From NCBI GenBank assembly GCA_031552335.1, contig JAVBMQ010000042.1:1-35279 (forward strand): a stretch of 35,279 nucleotides of DNA, read 5' to 3'. The notes beneath the pieces are model-generated. The model was not told the DNA's origin. It worked only from the letters and a program-made list of their open reading frames with translations, and ran no database searches. This document shows, one piece after another, positions 1 to 7,941 of the stretch (position 1 is its first letter; each line of letters opens with the position of its first letter). Both the position numbers and the translations under genes were made by a program. The stretch is from JAISFI01 sp031552335 (GTDB lineage Bacteria > Bacteroidota > Bacteroidia > Bacteroidales > Azobacteroidaceae).

Positions 1-7
1 TAAATCA

Positions 8-194
8 GGAGTTTTTAACTCCAAGTTTAACTGTGTGTTCGGAGAACTATTGAAGTATTATGCAATTACAAATTGCGATCAATAAAACGACCGAATTACA
101 AATTCGGCCGAACGAGGGATTATCGATAAAATAAAGATGAAACTTAAAAATGAGATACAAACTAAAACGGCGAAGCCTGGAGACTTCGCCGAAC
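8..194. repeat. Cluster of short hairpins, intergenic
   Basis: No gene is seen in positions 1-224. The stretch holds several perfect hairpins with very short loops: GGAGTT-ttt-AACTCC (8-22), GTTC-gga-GAAC (37-47), GCAATT-aca-AATTGC (62-76), CCGAATT-aca-AATTCGG (91-107), and CGGCGAAG with CTTCGCCG (168-191). The words GTTCGG (37-42) and CCGAAC (108-113 and 189-194) recur in opposite orientations. The three-base-loop style and the TGTTCGG/CCGAACA words recur in the large palindrome at 34463-34699, so this may be a related, more degenerate element that extends beyond the window edge. The relationship is inferred. Confidence 0.55.
161..191 (-). terminator. Rho-independent terminator of the DEAD-box helicase gene
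   Basis: Read on the minus strand, an 8-bp perfect stem (CGGCGAAG with CTTCGCCG, 168-191) with an 8-base loop is followed by TTTTAGTTTG. It lies 33 bases past the helicase stop codon, in the right orientation to end that transcript. Confidence 0.6.
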
Positions 195-224
195 ATATAA
201 TTTACTGAATATCGCCAAGTAAAC

Positions 225-1982
225 TTATACTCTTCCGAATCTTCTTTCTCCCGGTCTTTTCTTTTTCTTCTGAGAATTGGTATTGGTAATCGCTTTCGAT
301 CTGACTTCAGAAGGCTTATTTTGTGCGATTTCAACGGAAATCCGGCGTCCCTGGTGTTCCCCTCTTTGCATTGCTTTTACTACAGCATGGGCATCGGATT
401 CTCTTACTTCAAAGAAAGAAAAATTTTTCATCAGGTCGATGCGGCCAATGGTAATCTTGCCGGGAACATAATCATTGATCAAGCCGATAAGGGAAGGAGG
501 ATTGATACCATCCATTTTTCCGACATTGATAAAGAGTCGGGAATAACCTTTCTCCGCATTTCTCCCAGTACCGGTACCAGTAGTACCCCTAGAATATTCA
601 CCATGGCTACTCTCACCCTTTCCAAACCGGTCTTTTTTCCGGGGAGCATTTTCCTGGGGTGCTTCAATATCTCCGGCTTCCTGGTAATAATCGATCAAAC
701 GATTGAATTCCAGGGAGATGATTCTTTTAAGTATATCTTCTTTGTCTAACCATTCCAATTTACGATAGATGGCAGGCAGGATCTCTTTGATTTCTTCCTC
801 ATTTACTTTTACCTTTTCAACCTGGTCGACAAAATTGAAAAGCTGTTTCTCGCAAATTTGTTTTCCGCTAGGAATATTGCCTTGTTCAAAAGGTCTGTTC
901 AGCACCTTCTCCAACTCTCTCACCTTATGTTTTTCTTTCAGGTGGATGATGGCGATGGAAGTTCCTGTTTTACCGGCACGACCGGTACGTCCGCTACGGT
1001 GTGTATAGGATTCGATATCATCGGGCAAACCGTAATTGATGACATGCGTCAGGTCGTCGACATCCAATCCGCGTGCTGCAACATCCGTAGCAACCAACAA
1101 CTGCAGGTTACGGATACGGAATTTATTCATCACATAATCCCGTTGCTGTTGCGAAAGATCCCCATGAAGAGAGTCGGCATTATATCCGTCTTTGATCAAT
1201 AAATCAGCAATTTCCTGGGTTTCCTTCCGGGTACGGCAAAAAATAATTCCGTAAATATTGGGGTAATAATCGGCAACCCGTTTAAGAGCTAAGTATTTAT
1301 CACGTGCATGCACCATGTAATACACATGCTTCACATTCTTGGTGCCCTCGTTTTTCTTTCCGATGACAATTTCTTTGGGCGCACGCATGTATTTTTTGGT
1401 GATTTTCTTGATTTCTGCCGGCATAGTAGCTGAAAACAAAAGCATATTCCGGGATTCCGGCACCTCTGCCAATACAGCATCTATACTATCAGTGAAGCCC
1501 ATATTCAACATCTCGTCGGCTTCATCGAGAATTACATTGCGCACTTTATCCAGACTGACTGTTTTACGGTTAAGCAAATCAATCAAACGTCCCGGGGTAG
1601 CCACAACGATATGTACTCCCCTTTTCAAAGATTTGATCTGGCTTTCAATACTTGAACCACCATATACAGGAAGTACTCTCAATTGATCTACATATTTTGA
1701 ATACTCAGTCAGATCATCTGCAATCTGCAGACAAAGTTCACGCGTAGGACAGAGCACAACTGCCTGAGGAGCATATAAGTTTGTATCAATACCCTGGATG
1801 ATCGGCAATCCGAATGCTGCCGTTTTTCCTGTACCCGTCTGGGCCAATGCAATCACTTCGTTATCGTTTCCCAACAGGTATGGAATCACTTCTTCCTGTA
1901 CAGGCATTGGACTTTCGTACCCCATTTCACTGATTGCCTTAATGATAGGTTGGGATACCCCTAATTCTTCAAATGTTTTCAA
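225..1982 (-). CDS. DEAD-box ATP-dependent RNA helicase (DeaD/CshA/DbpA-like)
   Basis: An ATP-dependent RNA helicase of 585 residues, expected to act in the cytoplasm on ribosome assembly or mRNA turnover. All core motifs are visible: the Q-motif region at the N-terminus (FEELGV to PVQ at 29), motif I AQTGTGKT (47-54), Ia PTREL (79-83), Ib TPGR (129-132), II DEAD (153-156), III SAT (184-186), V ATDVAARGLDV (298-308) and VI HRSGRTGR (328-335). A Gly/Ser/Thr-rich linker (about 440-478) joins the core to a DbpA-type RNA-binding domain (about 480-553), and the last 30 residues are a basic tail rich in Lys and Arg. In that family the C-terminal domain directs the enzyme to structured RNA, often 23S rRNA; the exact target here cannot be read from sequence. 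The start MKTFEELG fits family starts. A promoter box lies at 2046-2053 and a terminator follows the stop. Confidence 0.95.
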   Translation of the reverse strand: MKTFEELGVSQPIIKAISEMGYESPMPVQEEVIPYLLGNDNEVIALAQTGTGKTAAFGLPIIQGIDTNLYAPQAVVLCPTRELCLQIADDLTEYSKYVDQLRVLPVYGGSSIESQIKSLKRGVHIVVATPGRLIDLLNRKTVSLDKVRNVILDEADEMLNMGFTDSIDAVLAEVPESRNMLLFSATMPAEIKKITKKYMRAPKEIVIGKKNEGTKNVKHVYYMVHARDKYLALKRVADYYPNIYGIIFCRTRKETQEIADLLIKDGYNADSLHGDLSQQQRDYVMNKFRIRNLQLLVATDVAARGLDVDDLTHVINYGLPDDIESYTHRSGRTGRAGKTGTSIAIIHLKEKHKVRELEKVLNRPFEQGNIPSGKQICEKQLFNFVDQVEKVKVNEEEIKEILPAIYRKLEWLDKEDILKRIISLEFNRLIDYYQEAGDIEAPQENAPRKKDRFGKGESSHGEYSRGTTGTGTGRNAEKGYSRLFINVGKMDGINPPSLIGLINDYVPGKITIGRIDLMKNFSFFEVRESDAHAVVKAMQRGEHQGRRISVEIAQNKPSEVRSKAITNTNSQKKKKRPGERRFGRV

Positions 1983-2045
1983 AATCGATGATTATTTACC
2001 GGACGTTTCTTTCCGGCGGTGAAATTTCTGTAATATTTTAGGGCA

Positions 2046-2053
2046 CAAAGGTA
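2046..2053 (-). promoter_or_regulatory. -7 box of helicase promoter
   Basis: The minus strand reads TACCTTTG, an exact TAnnTTTG match, about 64 bases ahead of the helicase start. ATTG lies 18 bases further upstream as a weak -33 element. The box sits just past the stop of the neighbouring phosphatase gene. Confidence 0.6.
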
Positions 2054-2065
2054 CGGAGATTTTTT

Positions 2066-3121
2066 TCAATACAATAATATCTTTTGTAATTTCTCTCTTT
2101 TTTTATTGGTAAGTTGTAATATTTTTTCTAAGTAATTATCTATAGATCCATAATCCATTTTAATCTTATCATAGATAAAATTAAAAACCGGTTCATTTGC
2201 ACTTAACAGAGTAGTCAGTGCTTTTTGTGCATCTTCCGGAAGATCAGGCGCTTGTACTACCGCCCGGTTAAAATTGATATAATGATTGGAAAGCATGTAA
2301 TCGTGGAATATTTCTTCCCGGTCTACCCCCAAAGCTTCAAGTAATAGTACCGATATTAATCCGGAACGATCTTTCCCTAATGCACAATGATACAAAACCG
2401 GATAATTACCCTCGTCCAAGAAAAGATCAAATAATTGCCTCAATTGCGCCGTATCCTTGTCAATAATCTGGGCATACATATCCTGAAGAGCAATCAATAC
2501 ATCCCCTTTCCTCATCTGTCCGCCGATAATTTTATTCCGGATGGAATCGGCTGATAAGTCCTGTAAATATAGATTTATATTAGCCGGCGCTTTATACAGC
2601 GAAGGATATTGTTTGATTTTATTGGAATTCCGCAAGTCTACAACTGTTTGAATATGCAAAGAATCCAATGTAATTCTATCTTTCTGAGAAAGCCAGGAAA
2701 GTGTGCCGGAGCGGTATATCTTTCCCCATTTTATTTGTTTGGACTTACCTTCATGATATCCACCCAAATCCCGGAGATTATCAATTCTTTCAGTGATAAT
2801 GTGCCTTTCTCCTACAATTGTAGAATATTTTTTATCAAAAACAAGATGAAAGAAATGCCTTTGATCGTCAACTCTTTGAACAATTGCAAATCCATCTCCG
2901 ATACTTTTTTCTTCGATCAATCTTTCATTATCAAAAGAATCCGGATTATGGGACTCAAATATCTTCACTTTTCCCGAATTCATGGGAAAAACTTCCCATT
3001 TAATTACATATGAATTGGGATTTTCGTTATCACACACAGCACGCACCTTCGGGGTATCCGAAGAGCAAGCATACATCAAAAAAGCACCAGTGATAATGGT
3101 AATTGTTTTTTTCAAATACAT
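2066..3121 (-). CDS. Lipoprotein tyrosine-protein phosphatase (Y_phosphatase3-like)
   Basis: A probable secreted or envelope-anchored phosphatase of 351 residues. A short hydrophobic leader ends in a lipobox with Cys19 (MYACSSD), so the mature protein should be lipidated. The catalytic P-loop is HCALGKDRSG (245-254), with nucleophile Cys246 and Arg252. The GKDR form, together with the upstream NLRDLGGY (115-122) and YRSGTL blocks, points to the Y_phosphatase3/IphP-like tyrosine or lipid phosphatase family. About 90 residues between the lipobox and the phosphatase core are of unknown fold, perhaps a small beta domain. The physiological substrate is unknown; relatives act on phosphotyrosine or phosphoinositides. 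The gene has its own promoter box (3148-3155) and lies in line with the isomerase upstream and the helicase downstream, but with gaps, so a shared operon is not certain. Confidence 0.85.
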   Translation of the reverse strand: MYLKKTITIITGAFLMYACSSDTPKVRAVCDNENPNSYVIKWEVFPMNSGKVKIFESHNPDSFDNERLIEEKSIGDGFAIVQRVDDQRHFFHLVFDKKYSTIVGERHIITERIDNLRDLGGYHEGKSKQIKWGKIYRSGTLSWLSQKDRITLDSLHIQTVVDLRNSNKIKQYPSLYKAPANINLYLQDLSADSIRNKIIGGQMRKGDVLIALQDMYAQIIDKDTAQLRQLFDLFLDEGNYPVLYHCALGKDRSGLISVLLLEALGVDREEIFHDYMLSNHYINFNRAVVQAPDLPEDAQKALTTLLSANEPVFNFIYDKIKMDYGSIDNYLEKILQLTNKKREKLQKILLY

Positions 3122-3147
3122 ATGAATTGTTATCCGATCTACTCATG

Positions 3148-3155
3148 CAAATGTA
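3148..3155 (-). promoter_or_regulatory. -7 box of phosphatase promoter
   Basis: The minus strand reads TACATTTG, matching TAnnTTTG, 26 bases ahead of the phosphatase start codon. No convincing -33 element was seen. Confidence 0.45.
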
Positions 3156-3225
3156 ATACGAAAGTAAGGCATTTGTTAACAGATTAGAATTATTTAAGAT
3201 TAATAAGGGCTTGTTAGATAAGCGG

Positions 3226-3837
3226 TCAAAGAGATAATCCTCTGGAGACGACACCCAAATATCCGCCATGATGTCTTTTGGCATATTCAGCTTTTGTAAA
3301 GCCTATTTTAATCATCGTATTGACCACCAGCATATCTCCTATAACGGTCATGACTGTGGTAGAGGTGGTAGGCGTCAGGCCCAGCGGACAAACCTCTTCA
3401 GGATTGCCGGTATAAAGCGCCACATCAGCTCTCTCTGCCAACGGACTGTCTGCATTAGCGGTAATAACAATAAATTTAAGGTTAGGTACCAATTCCCTTG
3501 CCAGGGTAAGCAATTCTATAATTTCACGGGTTTTCCCGGAATTGGAAATGACCAGCATAATGTCGTTCGGACTGATGATCCCCAAATCACCATGCTGAGC
3601 TTCACTCGGATGCAGGAAACAGGCCGTCGTGCCCGTAGAACTGAAAGTAGTAGCTATATTTGAAGCAATTTGTCCGGCTTTACCCATTCCGCTTGTCACC
3701 AACTTACCTTTTTTCTCATGTACCTGTTGCACAATCAGATTCACAGCCTTTTCATAAGCATCAGTCAACGGGATATTCAGTATGGCAGCTGCTTCCTGTT
3801 GAAGGATCTTCTTCAAATTTTCCATCATAGACGACAT
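3226..3837 (-). CDS. SIS-domain sugar-phosphate isomerase (KdsD/KpsF/GutQ-like, no CBS domains)
   Basis: Likely a D-arabinose 5-phosphate isomerase-type enzyme, which makes the precursor of the LPS inner-core sugar Kdo. The SIS domain fills almost the whole 203-residue protein: LVTSGMGKAGQIASNIATTF near 47-65, HPSEAQHGDLG (76-86), ISNSGKTRE (97-105), CPLGLTPTTSTTVM in the second half, and the C-terminal AKRHHGGYLG typical of the family. Classical KdsD/KpsF proteins are about 320 residues because they carry two CBS domains after the SIS domain; those are absent here, which is a known short form rather than a visible truncation. An in-frame ATG exists at 3858, but the promoter box at 3869-3876 leaves almost no leader for it, so the ATG at 3837 (MSSMMENL) is preferred. 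The ATGs at 3828 and 3825 are also possible. Confidence 0.85.
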   Translation of the reverse strand: MSSMMENLKKILQQEAAAILNIPLTDAYEKAVNLIVQQVHEKKGKLVTSGMGKAGQIASNIATTFSSTGTTACFLHPSEAQHGDLGIISPNDIMLVISNSGKTREIIELLTLARELVPNLKFIVITANADSPLAERADVALYTGNPEEVCPLGLTPTTSTTVMTVIGDMLVVNTMIKIGFTKAEYAKRHHGGYLGVVSRGLSL

Positions 3838-3868
3838 ATATTTGTTTTTATTTTGCAATAATTTTTTG

Positions 3869-3876
3869 CAAAGGTA
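3869..3876 (-). promoter_or_regulatory. -7 box of isomerase promoter
   Basis: The minus strand reads TACCTTTG, an exact TAnnTTTG match. A TTTG lies about 22 bases upstream of it (3899-3902 on the plus strand as CAAA). It is interleaved with the divergent promoter of the M16 protease gene. Confidence 0.6.
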
Positions 3877-3884
3877 TTTATTTC

Positions 3885-3892
3885 TAATTTTG
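3885..3892 (+). promoter_or_regulatory. -7 box of M16 protease promoter
   Basis: The plus strand reads TAATTTTG, matching TAnnTTTG, 24 bases ahead of the ATG at 3917. A TTTG lies 16 bases upstream, a shorter gap than the usual 19-21. Confidence 0.45.
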
Positions 3893-3916
3893 CAGCCACA
3901 AAATCAATCAAGAATT

Positions 3917-5140
3917 ATGCAATATTGTACATATACTTTATCAAACGGACTTCGTTTGGTACATCTGCCGGTCAATTCTCCTGTTGCCTACTGCGGTTTT
4001 GCCGTTCATGCAGGAACGCGCGATGAAAAGGAGGAAAATTGTTTCGGCATGGCCCATTTTGTGGAACATATGCTTTTCAAAGGTACAAAAAAAAGATATG
4101 CGCGACACATACTCAACCGGATGGAAGTTGTGGGTGGTGAATTGAATGCGTATACTACCAAAGAAGAAACATTCCTATACAGTGTTTTTCTGGAAGAGCA
4201 TTTCGGAAGGGCATTCGAATTATTGTCTGATCTCCTTTTTCATTCTTCTTTTCCGGAACAGGAAGTCAAAAAAGAAATCGAAGTAATTCTCGATGAAATC
4301 AATTCTTATGAAGACAATCCATCAGAACTGATTTACGATGATTTTGAAAATATGCTTTTTGAAGGACATAGTCTTGGGCATCATATCCTGGGCACTCCCG
4401 AATCTTTGAAAAATTTTTCCGGGGAAAAAGGAAAGTCATTTGTAAGTGATCATTATGCTCCTTCCAACATTGTATTCTTCTCTATGGGGAAAACAAACTT
4501 CAAAAGAATCATCCGGATGGCAGAACAATATACCGGAGAAGTTAATGCGAAAATATACGCTGCAGATCGGGAAGCTCCCCAAAAAATTCAATCAAACCGT
4601 ATTCACCGGGAAAAAGACACCTCTCAATCCCATGTCATGATTGGAGGAAGAGCCTATGGTATCCATGACGAAAAGCGTTTAGGCTTATATCTGGCCAATA
4701 ATATATTGGGTGGTCCCGGAATGAATAGCCGGCTGAACATTTCCCTCCGGGAAAAATATGGATTGGTATATCAAGTCGATTCTTTATTGACCTCCTACTC
4801 CGATAGCGGGATATTTTCGGTTTATTTCGGATCAGAAAAAGAACATGCAAAAAAATGCACACAATTGGTATTGAGAGAATTGAAAAAATTGCGGGAGAAC
4901 AAGCTTACAACTCTCCAACTACATGCAGCCAAAAAACAATTATCCGGACAATTAGCTGTTTCAAATGAACAAAAAGAAAATACTTTCCTGAATCTGGGGA
5001 AAAGCTTTTTACATTACAACCGATACGAAAGTCTTCCGGAAATTTACAGTCGCATAGAAGCTTTGACTGTTGGTGAGATTTGGAATATTTGTAATGAAAT
5101 ATTCGATGAAAAGGAAATATTTATGTTAAGCTTTGGGTGA
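3917..5140 (+). CDS. M16 family zinc metallopeptidase (insulinase/processing-peptidase type)
   Basis: A zinc-dependent peptidase of 407 residues. It carries the inverted zinc motif HFVEH (47-51); the third ligand is most likely Glu127 in ILDEI, at the expected spacing of 76 residues after His51. This makes it a catalytically competent M16B-type half-unit with the usual N-terminal active domain and a C-terminal inactive domain (the GGPGMNSRL block and the following YGLVY are typical). No signal peptide is visible, so a cytoplasmic role is expected. The start at 3917 (MQYCTYTLSNGLRLV) matches family N-termini. The open frame extends upstream to 3842, but that would include the promoter region. 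The 3' end overlaps the convergent wbqC-like gene by 15 bases. Confidence 0.92.
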   Translation: MQYCTYTLSNGLRLVHLPVNSPVAYCGFAVHAGTRDEKEENCFGMAHFVEHMLFKGTKKRYARHILNRMEVVGGELNAYTTKEETFLYSVFLEEHFGRAFELLSDLLFHSSFPEQEVKKEIEVILDEINSYEDNPSELIYDDFENMLFEGHSLGHHILGTPESLKNFSGEKGKSFVSDHYAPSNIVFFSMGKTNFKRIIRMAEQYTGEVNAKIYAADREAPQKIQSNRIHREKDTSQSHVMIGGRAYGIHDEKRLGLYLANNILGGPGMNSRLNISLREKYGLVYQVDSLLTSYSDSGIFSVYFGSEKEHAKKCTQLVLRELKKLRENKLTTLQLHAAKKQLSGQLAVSNEQKENTFLNLGKSFLHYNRYESLPEIYSRIEALTVGEIWNICNEIFDEKEIFMLSFG

Positions 5141-5749
5141 AAGGTAAAAAACACTCTCCGGTCCCATATTAAATAGCAAATCTACAATAGACAAATTGGG
5201 TTGAAATCCGAATTTTTCCTGAAAGACCTGATAATAAGGTTGAGGGGTATATATTTCTCCGGAAGAGATATAGTCTTTTTTCGGATGAATAGATCCCCGG
5301 AAATCAAACAAAGCCTCCGGCAGATATTCCCCGGAGTAAGTTACCTCCGGTTCATAATCCAGTAATTGGAAAATCAGTCTCCTCAAATCCTCGTTGAAAT
5401 CGAATAAAAAATTGTATTTCTTCTCATAAAAAGGGATGAAATCATCCATATAATATTCAAAAAACGGAGATGAGTTGTATGCTGAAAGAATGGCATTCCA
5501 ATGTAAATGTTGCCAATTACCATGGGATGCAATCCTAACATCTTTTGTGAATATTTTGGGAGAGTCGGATTTTTCGACAGGAATGCTTAATGAGAGCAAA
5601 CCATTGGTTGTCGCAATCGTACAACGGTTACGATACGTTTGCTTGATATAATTACAATATTGTTCAATAATAACCCGGTCATATTTGAAAAACTGACTGT
5701 AATACGCCACCGGAGCTAAATATGCTGTTGACAATAAGGCTGTTTTCAT
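5126..5749 (-). CDS. WbqC-like family protein
   Basis: A protein of 207 residues resembling the WbqC family, recognised by the N-terminal pattern TAYLAPVAYYSQF, the KQTYRNRC block and the later NAILSAYNSSPFFEYY segment. WbqC-type proteins occur in polysaccharide loci of Proteobacteria and, in Bacteroidales, next to the signal peptidase genes as here; their biochemical function is not established. No membrane segment or signal peptide is visible. Its start codon overlaps the stop of the upstream LepB paralog (ATGA overlap), so it is the last gene of the dapB-lepB-lepB-like-wbqC operon. Its 3' end runs 15 bases into the end of the convergent M16 peptidase gene. Confidence 0.82.
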   Translation of the reverse strand: MKTALLSTAYLAPVAYYSQFFKYDRVIIEQYCNYIKQTYRNRCTIATTNGLLSLSIPVEKSDSPKIFTKDVRIASHGNWQHLHWNAILSAYNSSPFFEYYMDDFIPFYEKKYNFLFDFNEDLRRLIFQLLDYEPEVTYSGEYLPEALFDFRGSIHPKKDYISSGEIYTPQPYYQVFQEKFGFQPNLSIVDLLFNMGPESVFYLSPKA

Positions 5750-6528
5750 CGGGAAATTTTGTGAAAAATACGATCCCAGCGGTAACCTGAAGAGATATCC
5801 TGTACAGGATCTTTGCTAAACCAGACGAATACCGCTTTACCTATCAGATTTGATTGAGGAATATACCCGAAATGCCTGGAATCGGCGGAGGCATTAACAT
5901 TATCCGACAACATCCAATATTGTCCTTCGGGAATGCATACTTTATATTCTTTCAGGTCTTTTGCATAACGCTCAAAAATACTGTCAAGAAACAAATTATC
6001 TGTCAACAAATATAATTCATATTTACTGAAAAAACGTATCTTTTTACCGTTTTCATCGAAAGAATTCCGGACAGAAATACCCAATCTTTCCATGGCAACC
6101 ATCACCAAGCTGTCGTTCTCAACAGGATATTCATAAGGAAGGATCACCTGGGGACTTTGAGGAAGTTTATTCCCGTTAATCAAATAATCCTGGTCTTTTA
6201 CTTCCAATGTATCGCCCGGCAAACCTACACAACGGCTGATCATGACATCTTCCTCGTATTTGTATAATACGACATCATTCCGACCTACTGTTTTGGAATA
6301 CAATGCATACCCGGAAAATACTGACATGAATGGAGGAATTTGTATCCCATAAGCTGTCTTATTCACAAGAATATAGTCTCCCGGCAAAATCGTATTTTCC
6401 ATTTGGGAAGAAGGCATCCTGAATGATTCGATCAGGAAACTACGAATGATCCAGGCAATCAAAAGCGAACAAATAACAATGATTATCCACCTTGTTGCTT
6501 TGAATTTTTTTCTTTCAGATATTGACAT
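5746..6528 (-). CDS. Signal peptidase I (S26) paralog lacking both catalytic residues
   Basis: A LepB/S26-family protein of 260 residues with one N-terminal membrane helix (about 13-33) and a periplasmic domain. The family boxes are intact in sequence: RMPSSQMENTILPGDYILV (37-55), SRCVGLPGD (98-106) and the C-terminal ASADSRHFG. Aligned without gaps to the E. coli LepB box RIPSGSMMPTL, the nucleophile Ser position is Gln42. The general-base Lys position, Lys in the usual YVKR, is Ser98 in MISR. I checked both codons on the DNA (CAA and AGC). The next gene upstream keeps both residues. The protein therefore looks like a non-catalytic partner or pseudoenzyme of the signal peptidase, unless it uses other residues. 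It overlaps wbqC by 4 bases and abuts lepB with no gap. Confidence 0.88.
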   Translation of the reverse strand: MSISERKKFKATRWIIIVICSLLIAWIIRSFLIESFRMPSSQMENTILPGDYILVNKTAYGIQIPPFMSVFSGYALYSKTVGRNDVVLYKYEEDVMISRCVGLPGDTLEVKDQDYLINGNKLPQSPQVILPYEYPVENDSLVMVAMERLGISVRNSFDENGKKIRFFSKYELYLLTDNLFLDSIFERYAKDLKEYKVCIPEGQYWMLSDNVNASADSRHFGYIPQSNLIGKAVFVWFSKDPVQDISSGYRWDRIFHKISR

Positions 6529-7938
6529 TTAATCCCTATGCACCATCTTAAACAGTCGGCTCCATCGTATTCCTCCTTTGAAAAGGGGACGGTCATCATC
6601 AATAGACAACCAAACAAGAATAGGTTTTCCGACCACATGATCTTCCGGAACAAAGCCCCAATAACGGGAATCGGCAGAATTATGACGGTTGTCTCCCAAC
6701 ATAAAGTAATAATCATACTTGAAAGTATAACTATTGGCAGGTACACCATTCAGATAATAAACCCCAGCCTCTTTTGTCAGTGTATTTTTTTCATAATTGA
6801 TAATACATCTGCCATAAAGGCCCAAAGTCTCGGCATTCAAAACAATAGTTGCTCCTTTCTTAGGAATCCAAACCGGTCCGTAATTATCCCTTGTCCAGGT
6901 AGTCTCATAATCCAAAGGATATATACCGATTCTATCATAAATTTCATCCGGTTCAATATAAACATTCTTAACAAATGTAAAGCGACTCAATGTTTGCATA
7001 GCTTGTTTAGTCAGCGGGAAGTGATAGACAGGATTATATCTTCCGTCTGCAGTAGGAGTAATTCCCAGATAATTAAAAACAGCTCCGGCATTAAAGTGAT
7101 TATTATACAACCAACAGTCGGCTTTGCTGACACTCAACAAACGACATTGTTCTTCCGTAAAAAAGGTTCCATCAGTCTCTACGAAATAATTAAGTTCCAT
7201 ATTTTCAGGATCCTCCTGTTGCATACCATTGATAAACACAGCATTATCTCTTATCTCCAAAGAATCGCCCGGCATACCGATACAACGCTTTACATAATTT
7301 TCTCTCCTGTCTACAGGACGATAAACAATATTTCCGTAAACAGCTTTATTTGTATTCACTTCATTCCATCCATCTCTTTTACAGATTTCATAGTAATCCC
7401 GATTTTGTATTTTCAGGGCAACCGTATCTCCTGCAGGAAAATTAAAGACCACAATGTCATTCCGTTTCACATGTCCCAAGCCTTTCAAACGTTTGTAATC
7501 CCATTGCGGCCAATCAATATAAGATTTGCAATTAAGAATCGGCATAGTATGCTGTGCCAGAGGAAATGAAAGTGGAGTATTCGGTACCCGCGGGCCATAA
7601 CTCAGTTTGCTGACAAACAAGTAATCTCCTACCAACAATGTCTTTTCCAGAGAAGAAGTAGGAATTTTATAATTCTGAAAAATAAACAGGTTGATGATAT
7701 ATACAGCAACAAGGGCAAAAATGATTGCATCCACCCATTCCATCACTTTTTTGGCGCCTTTATTCTTAGACTTTTTCCAGGCTCCCCAGGGAATAAATTT
7801 TGTCAGGTAGATATCAACAATAACCGGAAGTCCCAGGAGCAACCAATAATTTCCGACCCAAATAGTGAACAGAAGATATATCAGTGCAGTAATTCCAAAT
7901 TTAATCCATTGGGATTGGCTTATTTTTATTGTTTTCAT
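6529..7938 (-). CDS. lepB: Signal peptidase I, long form
   Basis: A membrane peptidase that removes signal peptides from exported proteins. At 469 residues it is longer than typical LepB (about 250-325). Two N-terminal hydrophobic segments (about 13-30 and 32-48) precede the usual helix (about 70-88). Box B is KIPTSSLEKTLLVGDYLFVS (91-110), with nucleophile Ser96. The general-base Lys217 sits in NYVKRCIGMPGD. The C-terminal box is DNRHNSADSRYWGFVP. Large insertions, between the Ser and Lys boxes (about 115-205) and again before the last box, explain the length. Long forms of this sort are common in Bacteroidota. It is the second gene of the operon, 3 bases after dapB, and abuts its dead-looking paralog. 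Confidence 0.93.
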   Translation of the reverse strand: MKTIKISQSQWIKFGITALIYLLFTIWVGNYWLLLGLPVIVDIYLTKFIPWGAWKKSKNKGAKKVMEWVDAIIFALVAVYIINLFIFQNYKIPTSSLEKTLLVGDYLFVSKLSYGPRVPNTPLSFPLAQHTMPILNCKSYIDWPQWDYKRLKGLGHVKRNDIVVFNFPAGDTVALKIQNRDYYEICKRDGWNEVNTNKAVYGNIVYRPVDRRENYVKRCIGMPGDSLEIRDNAVFINGMQQEDPENMELNYFVETDGTFFTEEQCRLLSVSKADCWLYNNHFNAGAVFNYLGITPTADGRYNPVYHFPLTKQAMQTLSRFTFVKNVYIEPDEIYDRIGIYPLDYETTWTRDNYGPVWIPKKGATIVLNAETLGLYGRCIINYEKNTLTKEAGVYYLNGVPANSYTFKYDYYFMLGDNRHNSADSRYWGFVPEDHVVGKPILVWLSIDDDRPLFKGGIRWSRLFKMVHRD

Positions 7939-7941
7939 TTG

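Noticed and set aside
47..334. 95-residue minus-strand frame running from inside the helicase gene through its terminator
   Set aside because: It overlaps the helicase tail and hairpin cluster and has no family features.
6538..7569. 343-residue open frame on the plus strand opposite lepB
   Set aside because: The minus-strand frame has clear signal peptidase motifs and sits in a tight operon. The plus-strand product is Ile/Ser-rich without recognisable motifs.
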